In this document: positions 19,330 to 27,354 of the stretch, one piece after another
Numbering within the stretch: position 1 is the stretch's first letter
Layout of the letters: every line of letters begins with the position of its first letter
Assembly (NCBI GenBank): GCA_022791755.1
Contig: JAAVZR010000009.1
Coordinates: forward strand, 1-64,000
Direction of reading: 5' to 3'
Source of the DNA: Lachnospiraceae bacterium
Lineage (GTDB): Bacteria > Bacillota > Clostridia > Lachnospirales > Lachnospiraceae
Length of the DNA stretch: 64,000 bases
Program-made: the position numbers and the translations under genes
Notes under the pieces: generated by a model
What the model saw: the letters and a program-made list of their open reading frames with translations, nothing else
What the model was told of the DNA's origin: nothing
Databases searched by the model: none

Positions 19330-19360
19330 TTGCAGATAGAATCCACTTAAAGTGATATAC
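19330..19360 (+). promoter_or_regulatory. Second putative promoter with operator copy 4 (CACTTAAAGTG 19344-19354)
   Basis: TTGCAG (19330-19335), 17-nt spacer, TGATAT; the operator overlaps the spacer/-10. Confidence 0.55.
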
Positions 19361-19513
19361 AAACAAGAAAGAGAGATCGCGCGGAGCGCTGGGCGGGAAG
19401 AAAAATCAGGATGAGAGGAGGGATCATGGCAATGAACGGAAACGTCCGGGACGGTCCCGGAGGCAGAGAGCAGGAGCGTGGGGATTTGATACGAAAAAGA
19501 AGGGAGCGGGCAG

Positions 19514-19858
19514 ATGACATTGGCAGAGTTTCAGCAGATTTTGCTGCGGGTGACAGCCGGAGTATATCACTTTGAGGCCGGGGAGGACGCGGGAGAGAAA
19601 TACATCGTCTGGCAGGAAACAGGAGGCCGTGCACTCTACGGGAACAACCGGTGCACGGAGAGAACCCGGCAGATCCGGGTGGTCCTGCATACGCGGGAAA
19701 AAGAATCTTTTCTGCCTGACCGTCTTCTCTGTGAGTTGGACAGGGCCGGGGCAGCGTTTGAGGAACCGGTGACCGAGTACGACCCGGAGACAAAATGGAT
19801 CCGGCACACGGTGATGTGCGAGGTGCCGTACAGCCTGACGACGGCCGTGGAGGGGTGA
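19514..19858 (+). CDS. Phage tail terminator / minor capsid-like protein
   Basis: 114-aa protein immediately upstream of the major tail protein; position and size fit a tail-terminator/head-tail joining protein; family not firmly recognised. Confidence 0.55.
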   Translation: MTLAEFQQILLRVTAGVYHFEAGEDAGEKYIVWQETGGRALYGNNRCTERTRQIRVVLHTREKESFLPDRLLCELDRAGAAFEEPVTEYDPETKWIRHTVMCEVPYSLTTAVEG

Positions 19859-19937
19859 GAAGAGCAGGCGAAATTCGGCAACAGGAAAAGAGTATCAAAA
19901 GAAATTAATAAAAAACAAAGAGAAAAGGAGAACGATT

Positions 19938-20510
19938 ATGGCAACATTTGGAGCGAAATATATTGTATTTGCACCCTTTGCGGAGGAGCCGAAGGATACC
20001 CTTCCCAGCTATAAGGCGGCAGTGGAGGTGGGCCAGCTGGTGAAAGCGGACCTGACGGTCAATCTGACGGCCGGGGAGCTGTGGGCCAATAACGCGCTGG
20101 CGGAGAAGATCGAGGAGTTTGCCAGCGGCACCCTGGCGGTGGAAGTGGACGATATGACCCATGAGACAGAAAGCGCTCTGTTCGGATCTACCCTGAAGGA
20201 GAAGGAGCTGATCGACAGTACCGGCGATACGATTCCTTATGGGGGCCTGGGATATTATAAGACCCTGTCCCGGGGCGGTAAGAAGTATTATGAAGCCTGT
20301 TTTTATCCGAAGACGAAGGCGGTGATGGGGAACGATACGGCGCAGTCCAAGGCCAGCAGCATCACATTTACGGCCAGGCCGCTGTCCTTTACGATCTATG
20401 AGCCGCAGACAGGCGAATGGAGATACCGTGAGGTCTTTGACAGCGAGGAGGCTGCGGTGGCGTATATCGACGGCAAGCTGAAGACCGTGACCGGCGAGGA
20501 CGTGCAGTAA
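19938..20510 (+). CDS. Phage major tail (tube) protein, phi13-type
   Basis: MATFGAKYIVFAPF...LVKADLTVNLTAGELWANNALAEKIEEFASGTLAVEVDDM...GLGYYKTLSRGGKKYYEACFYPKTKA; typical TP901/phi13 major tail protein. Confidence 0.85.
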   Translation: MATFGAKYIVFAPFAEEPKDTLPSYKAAVEVGQLVKADLTVNLTAGELWANNALAEKIEEFASGTLAVEVDDMTHETESALFGSTLKEKELIDSTGDTIPYGGLGYYKTLSRGGKKYYEACFYPKTKAVMGNDTAQSKASSITFTARPLSFTIYEPQTGEWRYREVFDSEEAAVAYIDGKLKTVTGEDVQ

Positions 20511-20522
20511 TATAGGAGAGCC

Positions 20523-20619
20523 GGAGGCTGCCACAGGAGGGCTTGGAGCGCAGGATATGAGATTTTGCGGGAAACAAATTTTCATATCCTGCGCAGGGGT
20601 TCAAAATGTGGCAGCCTCC
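20523..20619. repeat. Nested double inverted repeat (outer arms 20523-20535/20607-20619; inner arms 20548-20560/20582-20594)
   Basis: Outer ggaggctgccaca / tgtggcagcctcc; inner gcgcaggatatga / tcatatcctgcgc; both perfect 13-bp arms. Confidence 0.85.
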
Positions 20620-20649
20620 AGAGAAGGATCGTGACGCGTAAGAGAACAG

Positions 20650-21084
20650 GTGCAGACAGAGAGGAGGAGACAGCTGATGCTGGCAAAAACAGAGAAATGC
20701 GTACTGGCGGGGAAGGAGATTCATCTGGCTTACACAGTGAACGCCATGTTTGAGATCAATGATCTGCTGGGAGAGAGGGAACTATTTGAGGTGCTGGGGA
20801 CCAACGACAGGGAAAATTTTTCCGCCTTCTGTGAGATCATAAGGATTCTGGCGGTAAACGGAGCGCTGTGCCGGCAGGCCCAGGGCTACGGACAGGGAGA
20901 TGCGCTTCCGGAGAACGGACAGTGGGAGGCCAGCCTGACGCCGCGGGAGTATATCGACGCGAAAAACAGCGCTCTCCATGCGGTGCTGAAGGGGCTGGGA
21001 AGAGAGACTGCCGAGGAGGAGGAGGTCGACCTGGGACTTCTGGAGCTGGAAAAAAACGCAAGCCGGCCAGAGCGGATATCCTGA
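20650..21084 (+). CDS. Tail assembly chaperone, 0-frame product (gpG-like)
   Basis: 144-aa ORF between tail tube and tape measure genes, the canonical position of G/GT chaperones. A second start (MLAKTEKCVLAG) is possible at 20677. Confidence 0.75.
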   Translation: MQTERRRQLMLAKTEKCVLAGKEIHLAYTVNAMFEINDLLGERELFEVLGTNDRENFSAFCEIIRILAVNGALCRQAQGYGQGDALPENGQWEASLTPREYIDAKNSALHAVLKGLGRETAEEEEVDLGLLELEKNASRPERIS

Positions 21085-21206
21085 CAATGGCAGCTCTGGC
21101 CGGTTTCAGTATAAGCGAGGCGCTGATGACGGCTCCGGGCCTGATCCGCGATATGTACGGCGTGTATCTGAAACGAAACGGATATGGGAAGGGGCTGCCC
21201 CAGTGA
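20650..21206 (+). CDS. Tail assembly chaperone, predicted -1 frameshift fusion (gpGT-like)
   Basis: Slippery A AAA AAC at 21051-21057. The -1 frame continues RKPARADILTMAALAGFSISEALMTAPGLIRDMYGVYLKRNGYGKGLPQ to 21206. Downstream 11-bp stem 21063-21073/21093-21103. Confidence 0.75.
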
Positions 21207-21260
21207 CGAAAGCTTTTATGAGAGTGAGGAGACAAAAACCGATGGAACAGAGAAAAAGGG

Positions 21261-24200
21261 ATGGGTAGTAAAAGAATGGATATGAGTGATGTGGCGGGAA
21301 TGGCAAAGAGCCGGGACGGGAAGCAGGAAGCAGCGCAGACCCAGGAGGAAAAGAAGGCCGGCGGACAGGACGCGCTGGGAGCGCTGGCAAAGGCGTTAAA
21401 GGATTCCGGGATCAAGGGGGCGCTGGAGGATATCGATCAGCTGTTGCAGGATTGTTCTTCTTCAGCGGCAGCTTTTGAGACCAGCATGGCAGGGTTGAAA
21501 ATCATGGCGGATACCTCGGTCGTGCCGGTGGATACCATGAAAAATGAGATACTGTCTCTGTCGTCGGAACTGGGTATAGGGGCGGGAAAGGTGGCGGAGT
21601 CCGTGTCCGCTGCGATCCGGGCCGGTGTGGATACAGCCTCCTCGGTGGGATTTGTGGAGACAGCGTCTAAGCTGGCGGCTGGCGGCTTTACGGATACTGC
21701 CACTTCGGTGAAGGTTCTGGCGGCGGCCATGAATGGCTACAAGCTGGAAGCGAATGAGGTGGAGCAGGTATCGGACTATCTGATTACCACGCAGAGGCTG
21801 GGCAAGACCACGGTGGGAGAGCTGGCATCCGCGATGGAGAAGGTGATTCCGGTGGCTGCCGCCAGTCACGTGGAGATGGACAATCTGTCCGCCGCTTACG
21901 CGGTCCTGACGAAAGACAGCCACACAGCAGGCGAGGCCGGCGCTTACCTAAAGGCGATTCTGGGCGAACTGGGGGACAGCTCCAGCCTGGTGGCCGGGAT
22001 ACTGCGCAGCGAGACGGGGATGTCTTTCGAAGAACTGTCGGAGTCCGGCAGCTCCCTGGGAGATATTATGGCGCTCCTGGGAGAGAGCGTGGGAGGCAAT
22101 ACGGAGGTCTTCCGAAAGCTGTGGGAGAGCTCGGAGGCCGGCGTCGGAGCCCTGTCTTTACTGGAAACGGGATCGGAGGAGTATGCAAGCGTACTGGTGC
22201 AGATGCGCCAGAGCGCCGGCGCGGCGGAGGAAGCTTTCGCACTCATGGCAGATACCACCCAGGGCGCCCATGACCGGATGGATGTGGCGGTGGAGAACAT
22301 GAAGACTGCCCTGGGCGATGCGCTGAATCCGGCGCTGGAGAAGCTCTATGAGACCGGGGCGGATGCCTTTGGCTGGGCTGCGGATTTCGTATCGGAACAT
22401 CCGGAGGTGGTACAGGCGATCATGGCGATTACCACCGTGGCTGGCGCCCTGACGGCAGGTCTGACTGTCCTGCATGGAGCCCTGACGATGATAGAGGTCG
22501 TTCAGAAGATGATAGCGTCACATCCGACGGCTATGATTGTAACGGCCGTGGTAGCAGCCGTGGCAGCGCTGGGGACCTACGTGGCGACATTGGAGCTGAC
22601 GGGAGAAGGAGAAGGAAGCCTGAGGCAGCGGACCAATGAACTTAGGGACAGCGTGGAAGAGCTGAATGAGGCCATTAAAGGGAATCAGGAGGCCTATGAG
22701 CAAAAGCAGGAGGCCATGCGGGAGCAGGCGGAAGCCACGCAAGCCATGATTGAGCAGCTGGAAACTCTGATGGAGGCGGAGGGAAACAGTCAGGCAAACA
22801 GAGAATCTATCAAAAGCTTGGTGGAAGAATTAAATGAAATGGTGCCGGAGCTGGCACTGGCCTATGATGAGGAAACAGATTCTTTAAATAAAACTGCTGA
22901 GGCTATCCGGACCACCGTGGAGGCTCAGGCGGAGTTATCCGAGTATGACGCAGCCATTGAGCGTCGTTCAGAGCTTCTGGCGGAGAATCGTGCAAAGTCG
23001 GAGGAACTGGCGGCGGTGCAGGGGCTTCTGGCGGAGTCGGAAGCGTATCTGGAGGAAGTCCAGCGACAGTATAACAACAATACCTATGAAGGAGCATATA
23101 TCATCGCAGAAGCGCAGGCTCAGACAGAGAATCTGCGAGTGACAATGGAAGCTACGAAACAGGCGCTGCGGGATAATGTGGAAGAATATTATGCTGTCGG
23201 CGTTCAGATCAATGAGTATACGGCGGCCAATGCGGATCTGCTGCCAAGCTCCAGAGCCGTAGTGGACAGTATGCTGGAGCAGGCGGAGGCATTGCAGGAA
23301 GACGAAAAAGCCTATCAGCAGATGGTGGAGCAGATCGCGGAGGCAGCGTTGGCCCATGAAGAATTCGCTGAGGGATATCGCTGCAATATAGAGAGCATAG
23401 AAGAGGGTTTGCACTCCTTATGGGAATCTTACTACGAAAGCGCGGCAGCGGCCTATGACAGTATCTCCAGTCAGGTCGGTCTTTTTGAGAATATGAAGAT
23501 CGAGTCGAAACAGAGCATCGAGGGCCTGATAGGAAATCTGCAAAGTCAGACAGAATATATGAATACCTATGCGGAGAATATCGATAAGGCCATGGAACTG
23601 GGGGTGGATCGGGCGATTCTCGAGAGACTGTCGGACGGATCAAAGGAATCGGCCGGATATCTGGCAGCCATTGCGGCCTCCGGTAAGGAAGAGGTCGATC
23701 AGTTGAATGCGGAATTTGCCAAGGTAGAAGTGGGAAAAAATAAATTTTCCGACGCTGTGGGGCGAATGGCCACGGATTTTGATAAGGAAATGGAGAAGAT
23801 GGAGACCTCCTATGACAAAATGGTGACGGAAATGGACCAGTTTGATAAAGCCTTTGCCGCATCGCTAAATACCTGCAAAGGGGTGGAAGAGGCGATTCAA
23901 TCGGAGCAGGAAGATATCGTTTCCAAAAACAGAGAACTAAAGGAGGCGATGGTAGCGGAGCTGGACGATTACGGAGCAGCCCATGTGGCGGCGGAGCATA
24001 CCTGCGAGGGCGTAAAGAGCGGCGTGGATGCCATGTGGGATTCCGTGGTGGAGAAACACCGGGCTCTGGCGCGGGCTGCCTGGGAAGCCTACAATCAGGA
24101 AATCGACATCCACTCCCCTTCAAGAAAATTCAAATGGTCTGCCGAGATGACCATGGAGGGCCTGGAGGCCGGTGTGCAGGAGGGGAGCCCGGCCGTCATG

Positions 24201-24521
24201 AAAGCCTACCGGGAGACAGCCAGAGAGGCCTGGGCCGCCTATGAGGAGGGAAGCCGGAGTCTGACCGGACAGACCTGGCAGGGACAGGCGATGATGATGG
24301 CCTTCACATCCGGTCTGCCGGACCCTGCGACGGCGGAGGCATCCATACGGGATTATGACAGGCGGCTTCTGGTCCGGATGATGGGCGTCGGGCAGGACAG
24401 AGAAGAGAGGGGCGTCAGAGAGATCAATCAGACCGTGAATATTTACAGACCGGTGGAATCGCCGGCGGAACTGGCCAGAGAGATGAGAAAGGCGGGAAGG
24501 GAGATGTGGCTGGATGGATAA
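21261..24521 (+). CDS. Phage tail tape measure protein (TP901 family)
   Basis: 1086 aa; N-terminal TP901-like region (SSELGIGAGKVAESVSAAIRAGVDTASSVGFVETASKLAAGGFTDTATSVKVLAAAMNGY), hydrophobic segment, long coiled coil, C-terminal WEAYNQEIDIHSPSRKFKWSAEM. Confidence 0.93.
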   Translation: MGSKRMDMSDVAGMAKSRDGKQEAAQTQEEKKAGGQDALGALAKALKDSGIKGALEDIDQLLQDCSSSAAAFETSMAGLKIMADTSVVPVDTMKNEILSLSSELGIGAGKVAESVSAAIRAGVDTASSVGFVETASKLAAGGFTDTATSVKVLAAAMNGYKLEANEVEQVSDYLITTQRLGKTTVGELASAMEKVIPVAAASHVEMDNLSAAYAVLTKDSHTAGEAGAYLKAILGELGDSSSLVAGILRSETGMSFEELSESGSSLGDIMALLGESVGGNTEVFRKLWESSEAGVGALSLLETGSEEYASVLVQMRQSAGAAEEAFALMADTTQGAHDRMDVAVENMKTALGDALNPALEKLYETGADAFGWAADFVSEHPEVVQAIMAITTVAGALTAGLTVLHGALTMIEVVQKMIASHPTAMIVTAVVAAVAALGTYVATLELTGEGEGSLRQRTNELRDSVEELNEAIKGNQEAYEQKQEAMREQAEATQAMIEQLETLMEAEGNSQANRESIKSLVEELNEMVPELALAYDEETDSLNKTAEAIRTTVEAQAELSEYDAAIERRSELLAENRAKSEELAAVQGLLAESEAYLEEVQRQYNNNTYEGAYIIAEAQAQTENLRVTMEATKQALRDNVEEYYAVGVQINEYTAANADLLPSSRAVVDSMLEQAEALQEDEKAYQQMVEQIAEAALAHEEFAEGYRCNIESIEEGLHSLWESYYESAAAAYDSISSQVGLFENMKIESKQSIEGLIGNLQSQTEYMNTYAENIDKAMELGVDRAILERLSDGSKESAGYLAAIAASGKEEVDQLNAEFAKVEVGKNKFSDAVGRMATDFDKEMEKMETSYDKMVTEMDQFDKAFAASLNTCKGVEEAIQSEQEDIVSKNRELKEAMVAELDDYGAAHVAAEHTCEGVKSGVDAMWDSVVEKHRALARAAWEAYNQEIDIHSPSRKFKWSAEMTMEGLEAGVQEGSPAVMKAYRETAREAWAAYEEGSRSLTGQTWQGQAMMMAFTSGLPDPATAEASIRDYDRRLLVRMMGVGQDREERGVREINQTVNIYRPVESPAELAREMRKAGREMWLDG

Positions 24522-25362
24522 CGAGGTGGTATTTACCTTTTACAGAGACAGCGAAGAGCTGACGGTGGGGGCCAACGCGTTTGGCATTATCAAATACAGC
24601 GGGCTGGAGGCGACAGACTATGCTCTGGAAACTATGCCAAACGGAAACGGGATCGGCGCGAGTCTGACAAAACGCAGGCTGCTGCCCAGGGATCTGTCGC
24701 TGGAATTTGAATATAAGATCCGGCGGCAGGATTCCGGGATCCGGCAGCGGCTGATCGGTTTTTTCAGCCCGTTTTCCTGCGGATGTCTTAACGTGCGATA
24801 TAAAGGGGTGGTCCGGGAAATCGAATATGAGGTGGAGAAGATGAGGCTTCCCACGGTCAATGTGAACGAACGTCTTCGCTGCTGCCTGGATCTTCAGTGT
24901 ATGAATCCGTTCTTTACAGGCGTACAGAAGCGCCGCGTGACACTGGCGACCTGGGTCGACGGCTGGAGGTGGAAATTCACACTGCCCTTTCATATGAAGC
25001 GGAGGGGCTCCTTCCGGCGCAATGTATATAACGCGGGCCATTCGGACACGCCGGTCCACATCATCTTTAAAGGGCCTGCGGTCAATCCTGCGGTGAAAAA
25101 CCTGACCACAGGGGAGATGATCCGGATTCGGAAGGAACTGACGACAGACGATGTGCTCTACATCTGTACGGAGTTCGGCGCTAAGACCGTGAGAATCGAC
25201 CACAGTGACGGACAGCAGGAGGATGCGTTTGACTATATTGATCTGAACAGCCGTTTCTGGTGGCTTCAGACAGGCGACAATATGGTGGAGTATGAGACAG
25301 ACAATGATCTGGAACCTCAGTCGGTTACCATCGAGTACGATGAGAGATATCTGGGAGTATAA
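24514..25362 (+). CDS. Distal tail protein (Dit-like)
   Basis: 282-aa protein directly after the tape measure gene; LSLEFEYKIRRQDSGIRQRLIGFFSPFSCGCLNVRYKG...; fits siphovirus Dit organisation. Confidence 0.75.
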   Translation: MDNEVVFTFYRDSEELTVGANAFGIIKYSGLEATDYALETMPNGNGIGASLTKRRLLPRDLSLEFEYKIRRQDSGIRQRLIGFFSPFSCGCLNVRYKGVVREIEYEVEKMRLPTVNVNERLRCCLDLQCMNPFFTGVQKRRVTLATWVDGWRWKFTLPFHMKRRGSFRRNVYNAGHSDTPVHIIFKGPAVNPAVKNLTTGEMIRIRKELTTDDVLYICTEFGAKTVRIDHSDGQQEDAFDYIDLNSRFWWLQTGDNMVEYETDNDLEPQSVTIEYDERYLGV

Positions 25363-25397
25363 GACAGCGGCCCGGCGGCCGCAGGAAAGGAGACGAT

Positions 25398-26015
25398 ATG
25401 GAGAACAGCGGTTTTTTTAACGGAGATGAAGAATACGGACAGGACGAGTTTAACCGGTATTTCCGGAACCTGTTTCAAAACGGAGTGAGTCTGGACGATG
25501 GGGGAGCTCTGACTCTGAAGGTGACAGCGGGAGAGAACGGTGTGACCCTGTCGAAGGGCTTCGCTATCGTGGAGGGATTTTTTTATTACAATGACGCGGA
25601 TAAGGCGGTGGCGCTTCAGAGAGATCCGTATCTGCCCCGGGTGGACCGGGTAGTGCTCAGGCTGGATCTGGCGGCGCACACGGTGCGATGCAAAATTCTG
25701 GAGGGGACAGCTTCCAGTACGCCGGCAGCACCTGTGCTGACCAGAGACGAACTGGTGTACGAGATATCGCTGGCGTCTGTGTATATCCCGGCGGAGGGAG
25801 ACATGGTGGTGACGGATGAGCGGGCGGATACGAAGCTGTGCGGAGCCATACGCCCGAAAAATCTGACGGAGTATCAGGATATGGTGACAGAATTTCAGCG
25901 CCGGTATGAAGCATGGTTTGTCATGCAGCAGTCCGTGGGATGGCGGAAGACGTACATCCAGTCCCTGGAACCGGAGGAGCATGTGGAGGGAAGCATATGG
26001 CTGAGAATCCGATAG
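25398..26015 (+). CDS. Phage tail/baseplate structural protein
   Basis: MENSGFFNGDEEYGQDEFNRYFRNLFQNGVSLDDGGALTLKVTAGENGVTLSKGFAIVEGFFYYND...; between Dit-like and Gp37-like genes. Confidence 0.6.
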   Translation: MENSGFFNGDEEYGQDEFNRYFRNLFQNGVSLDDGGALTLKVTAGENGVTLSKGFAIVEGFFYYNDADKAVALQRDPYLPRVDRVVLRLDLAAHTVRCKILEGTASSTPAAPVLTRDELVYEISLASVYIPAEGDMVVTDERADTKLCGAIRPKNLTEYQDMVTEFQRRYEAWFVMQQSVGWRKTYIQSLEPEEHVEGSIWLRIR

Positions 26016-27076
26016 AGATATGGTTTTTTGATCCTTCGCTCACCTTTATCGGTCTGGAGGATCACTATGAAGCCATCCGTTACCGGCAGCGGTGGAACAC
26101 ATACGGCGACTTTGAGATCTGCCTGTGCCGGATGATACCCCAGGCAAAGCTGGGAAATATCGTAGTCTTTGGTCACAACGGCAGAAAAAACGGGGTGATC
26201 CGGTATATCCGGATGGAAGAGGACGGAAAGGTGCGGATCAGGGGCTACAGTCTGCTGTGGCTTCTGACCCAGAGGATCACGATACCTCCAGCCGGGGAGG
26301 ACTGCCTTACAGTCAGCGATACTCAGGAAAATGTCATGAGAACTCTGGTGGACCAAAACGCCATCCATCCCGAGAATGTGTCCCGGATCATCCCCCACCT
26401 GTCTCTGGGAAAGAGGGCGCAGGCAGGGCGGATGATAACCTTTCAGAGCCGCTACGCCGGACTGGACAGAGAGATCGGCAGTCTGTCGGAATCTTCCGGC
26501 CTGGGAGTATCCATAGACTTTGACTATCAGAGGCAGGAATGTCTGTTTTGCGTCAGGCAGGGGACAGACCGGTCCTGTGAACAGGAAAAACGGTCTCCGG
26601 TGATCTTCTGTATGGACTACGATACGATCGAGAGCCGTACCTATGAGATCAGCGATATGGACGCGAAGACCTGTGCCGTCATAGCCGGAAAGGGCGAGGG
26701 AGCGGACCGGGCCGTGTATGTGTACGGCGACGAACTGGCGATGAATGAGAGGCGGGAGATATTTATCGACGCAAAGGATATAAAGGACCCTCTGCTTTTA
26801 CCGGAACGGGCGGCCACGAAGCTGGCGGAGTGGAAACCGGCGGAGGCCTATGAGTGTATCCTGTCTCTGGAAGGCTACGCAAAGAAATGGGATATCGGAG
26901 ATTATGTGACGGTGCTGGATCCCGAGCTTGGTATCAGGAAGCGGATGCAGATCACGGCGGTGGAGGAGTCTGTGGACCGCAACGGAGGATATGAGGTGGA
27001 GGCAACCGCAGGAGAGGCGGCCAAAAGCGTGGCGGAGCACCTGCGGAACAGGACGGCGGCAGGGAGCGCCGAGTGA
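25997..27076 (+). CDS. Siphovirus ReqiPepy6 Gp37-like / tail-associated protein
   Basis: Likely ATG at 25997 (MAENPIEIWFFDPSLTFIGLEDHYEAIRYRQRWNTYGDFEICL...); typical Gp37-like N-terminus. Confidence 0.75.
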   Translation: MAENPIEIWFFDPSLTFIGLEDHYEAIRYRQRWNTYGDFEICLCRMIPQAKLGNIVVFGHNGRKNGVIRYIRMEEDGKVRIRGYSLLWLLTQRITIPPAGEDCLTVSDTQENVMRTLVDQNAIHPENVSRIIPHLSLGKRAQAGRMITFQSRYAGLDREIGSLSESSGLGVSIDFDYQRQECLFCVRQGTDRSCEQEKRSPVIFCMDYDTIESRTYEISDMDAKTCAVIAGKGEGADRAVYVYGDELAMNERREIFIDAKDIKDPLLLPERAATKLAEWKPAEAYECILSLEGYAKKWDIGDYVTVLDPELGIRKRMQITAVEESVDRNGGYEVEATAGEAAKSVAEHLRNRTAAGSAE

Positions 27077-27132
27077 GAGACAAAAGCTCTGTACATAGAG
27101 TCGCAATACCAACATGATGGAAGGAGAATGAG

Positions 27133-27354
27133 ATGGGAGAGATTAAGAAAGCAGATTACCTGGTGGACAATGGGACGGATTACGATAAGATACATTTCTC
27201 CACCGGGGCGGATCAGGTAGAGTATGTAAAAAGCGGCGGTCAGACGACCAGTATCCAGGAGGCCCTGGGGGGCTACAGCCTGCGAATCGTGGATGTGAGG
27301 CCGGATGTGCAGGAACCGGGAGTGATCTATTTTATCAGAAAGGCGGAAGGCTGA
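27133..27354 (+). CDS. Small phage tail-region protein
   Basis: 73-aa ORF with RBS (aaggagaatgag), overlapping the next start. Confidence 0.5.
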   Translation: MGEIKKADYLVDNGTDYDKIHFSTGADQVEYVKSGGQTTSIQEALGGYSLRIVDVRPDVQEPGVIYFIRKAEG

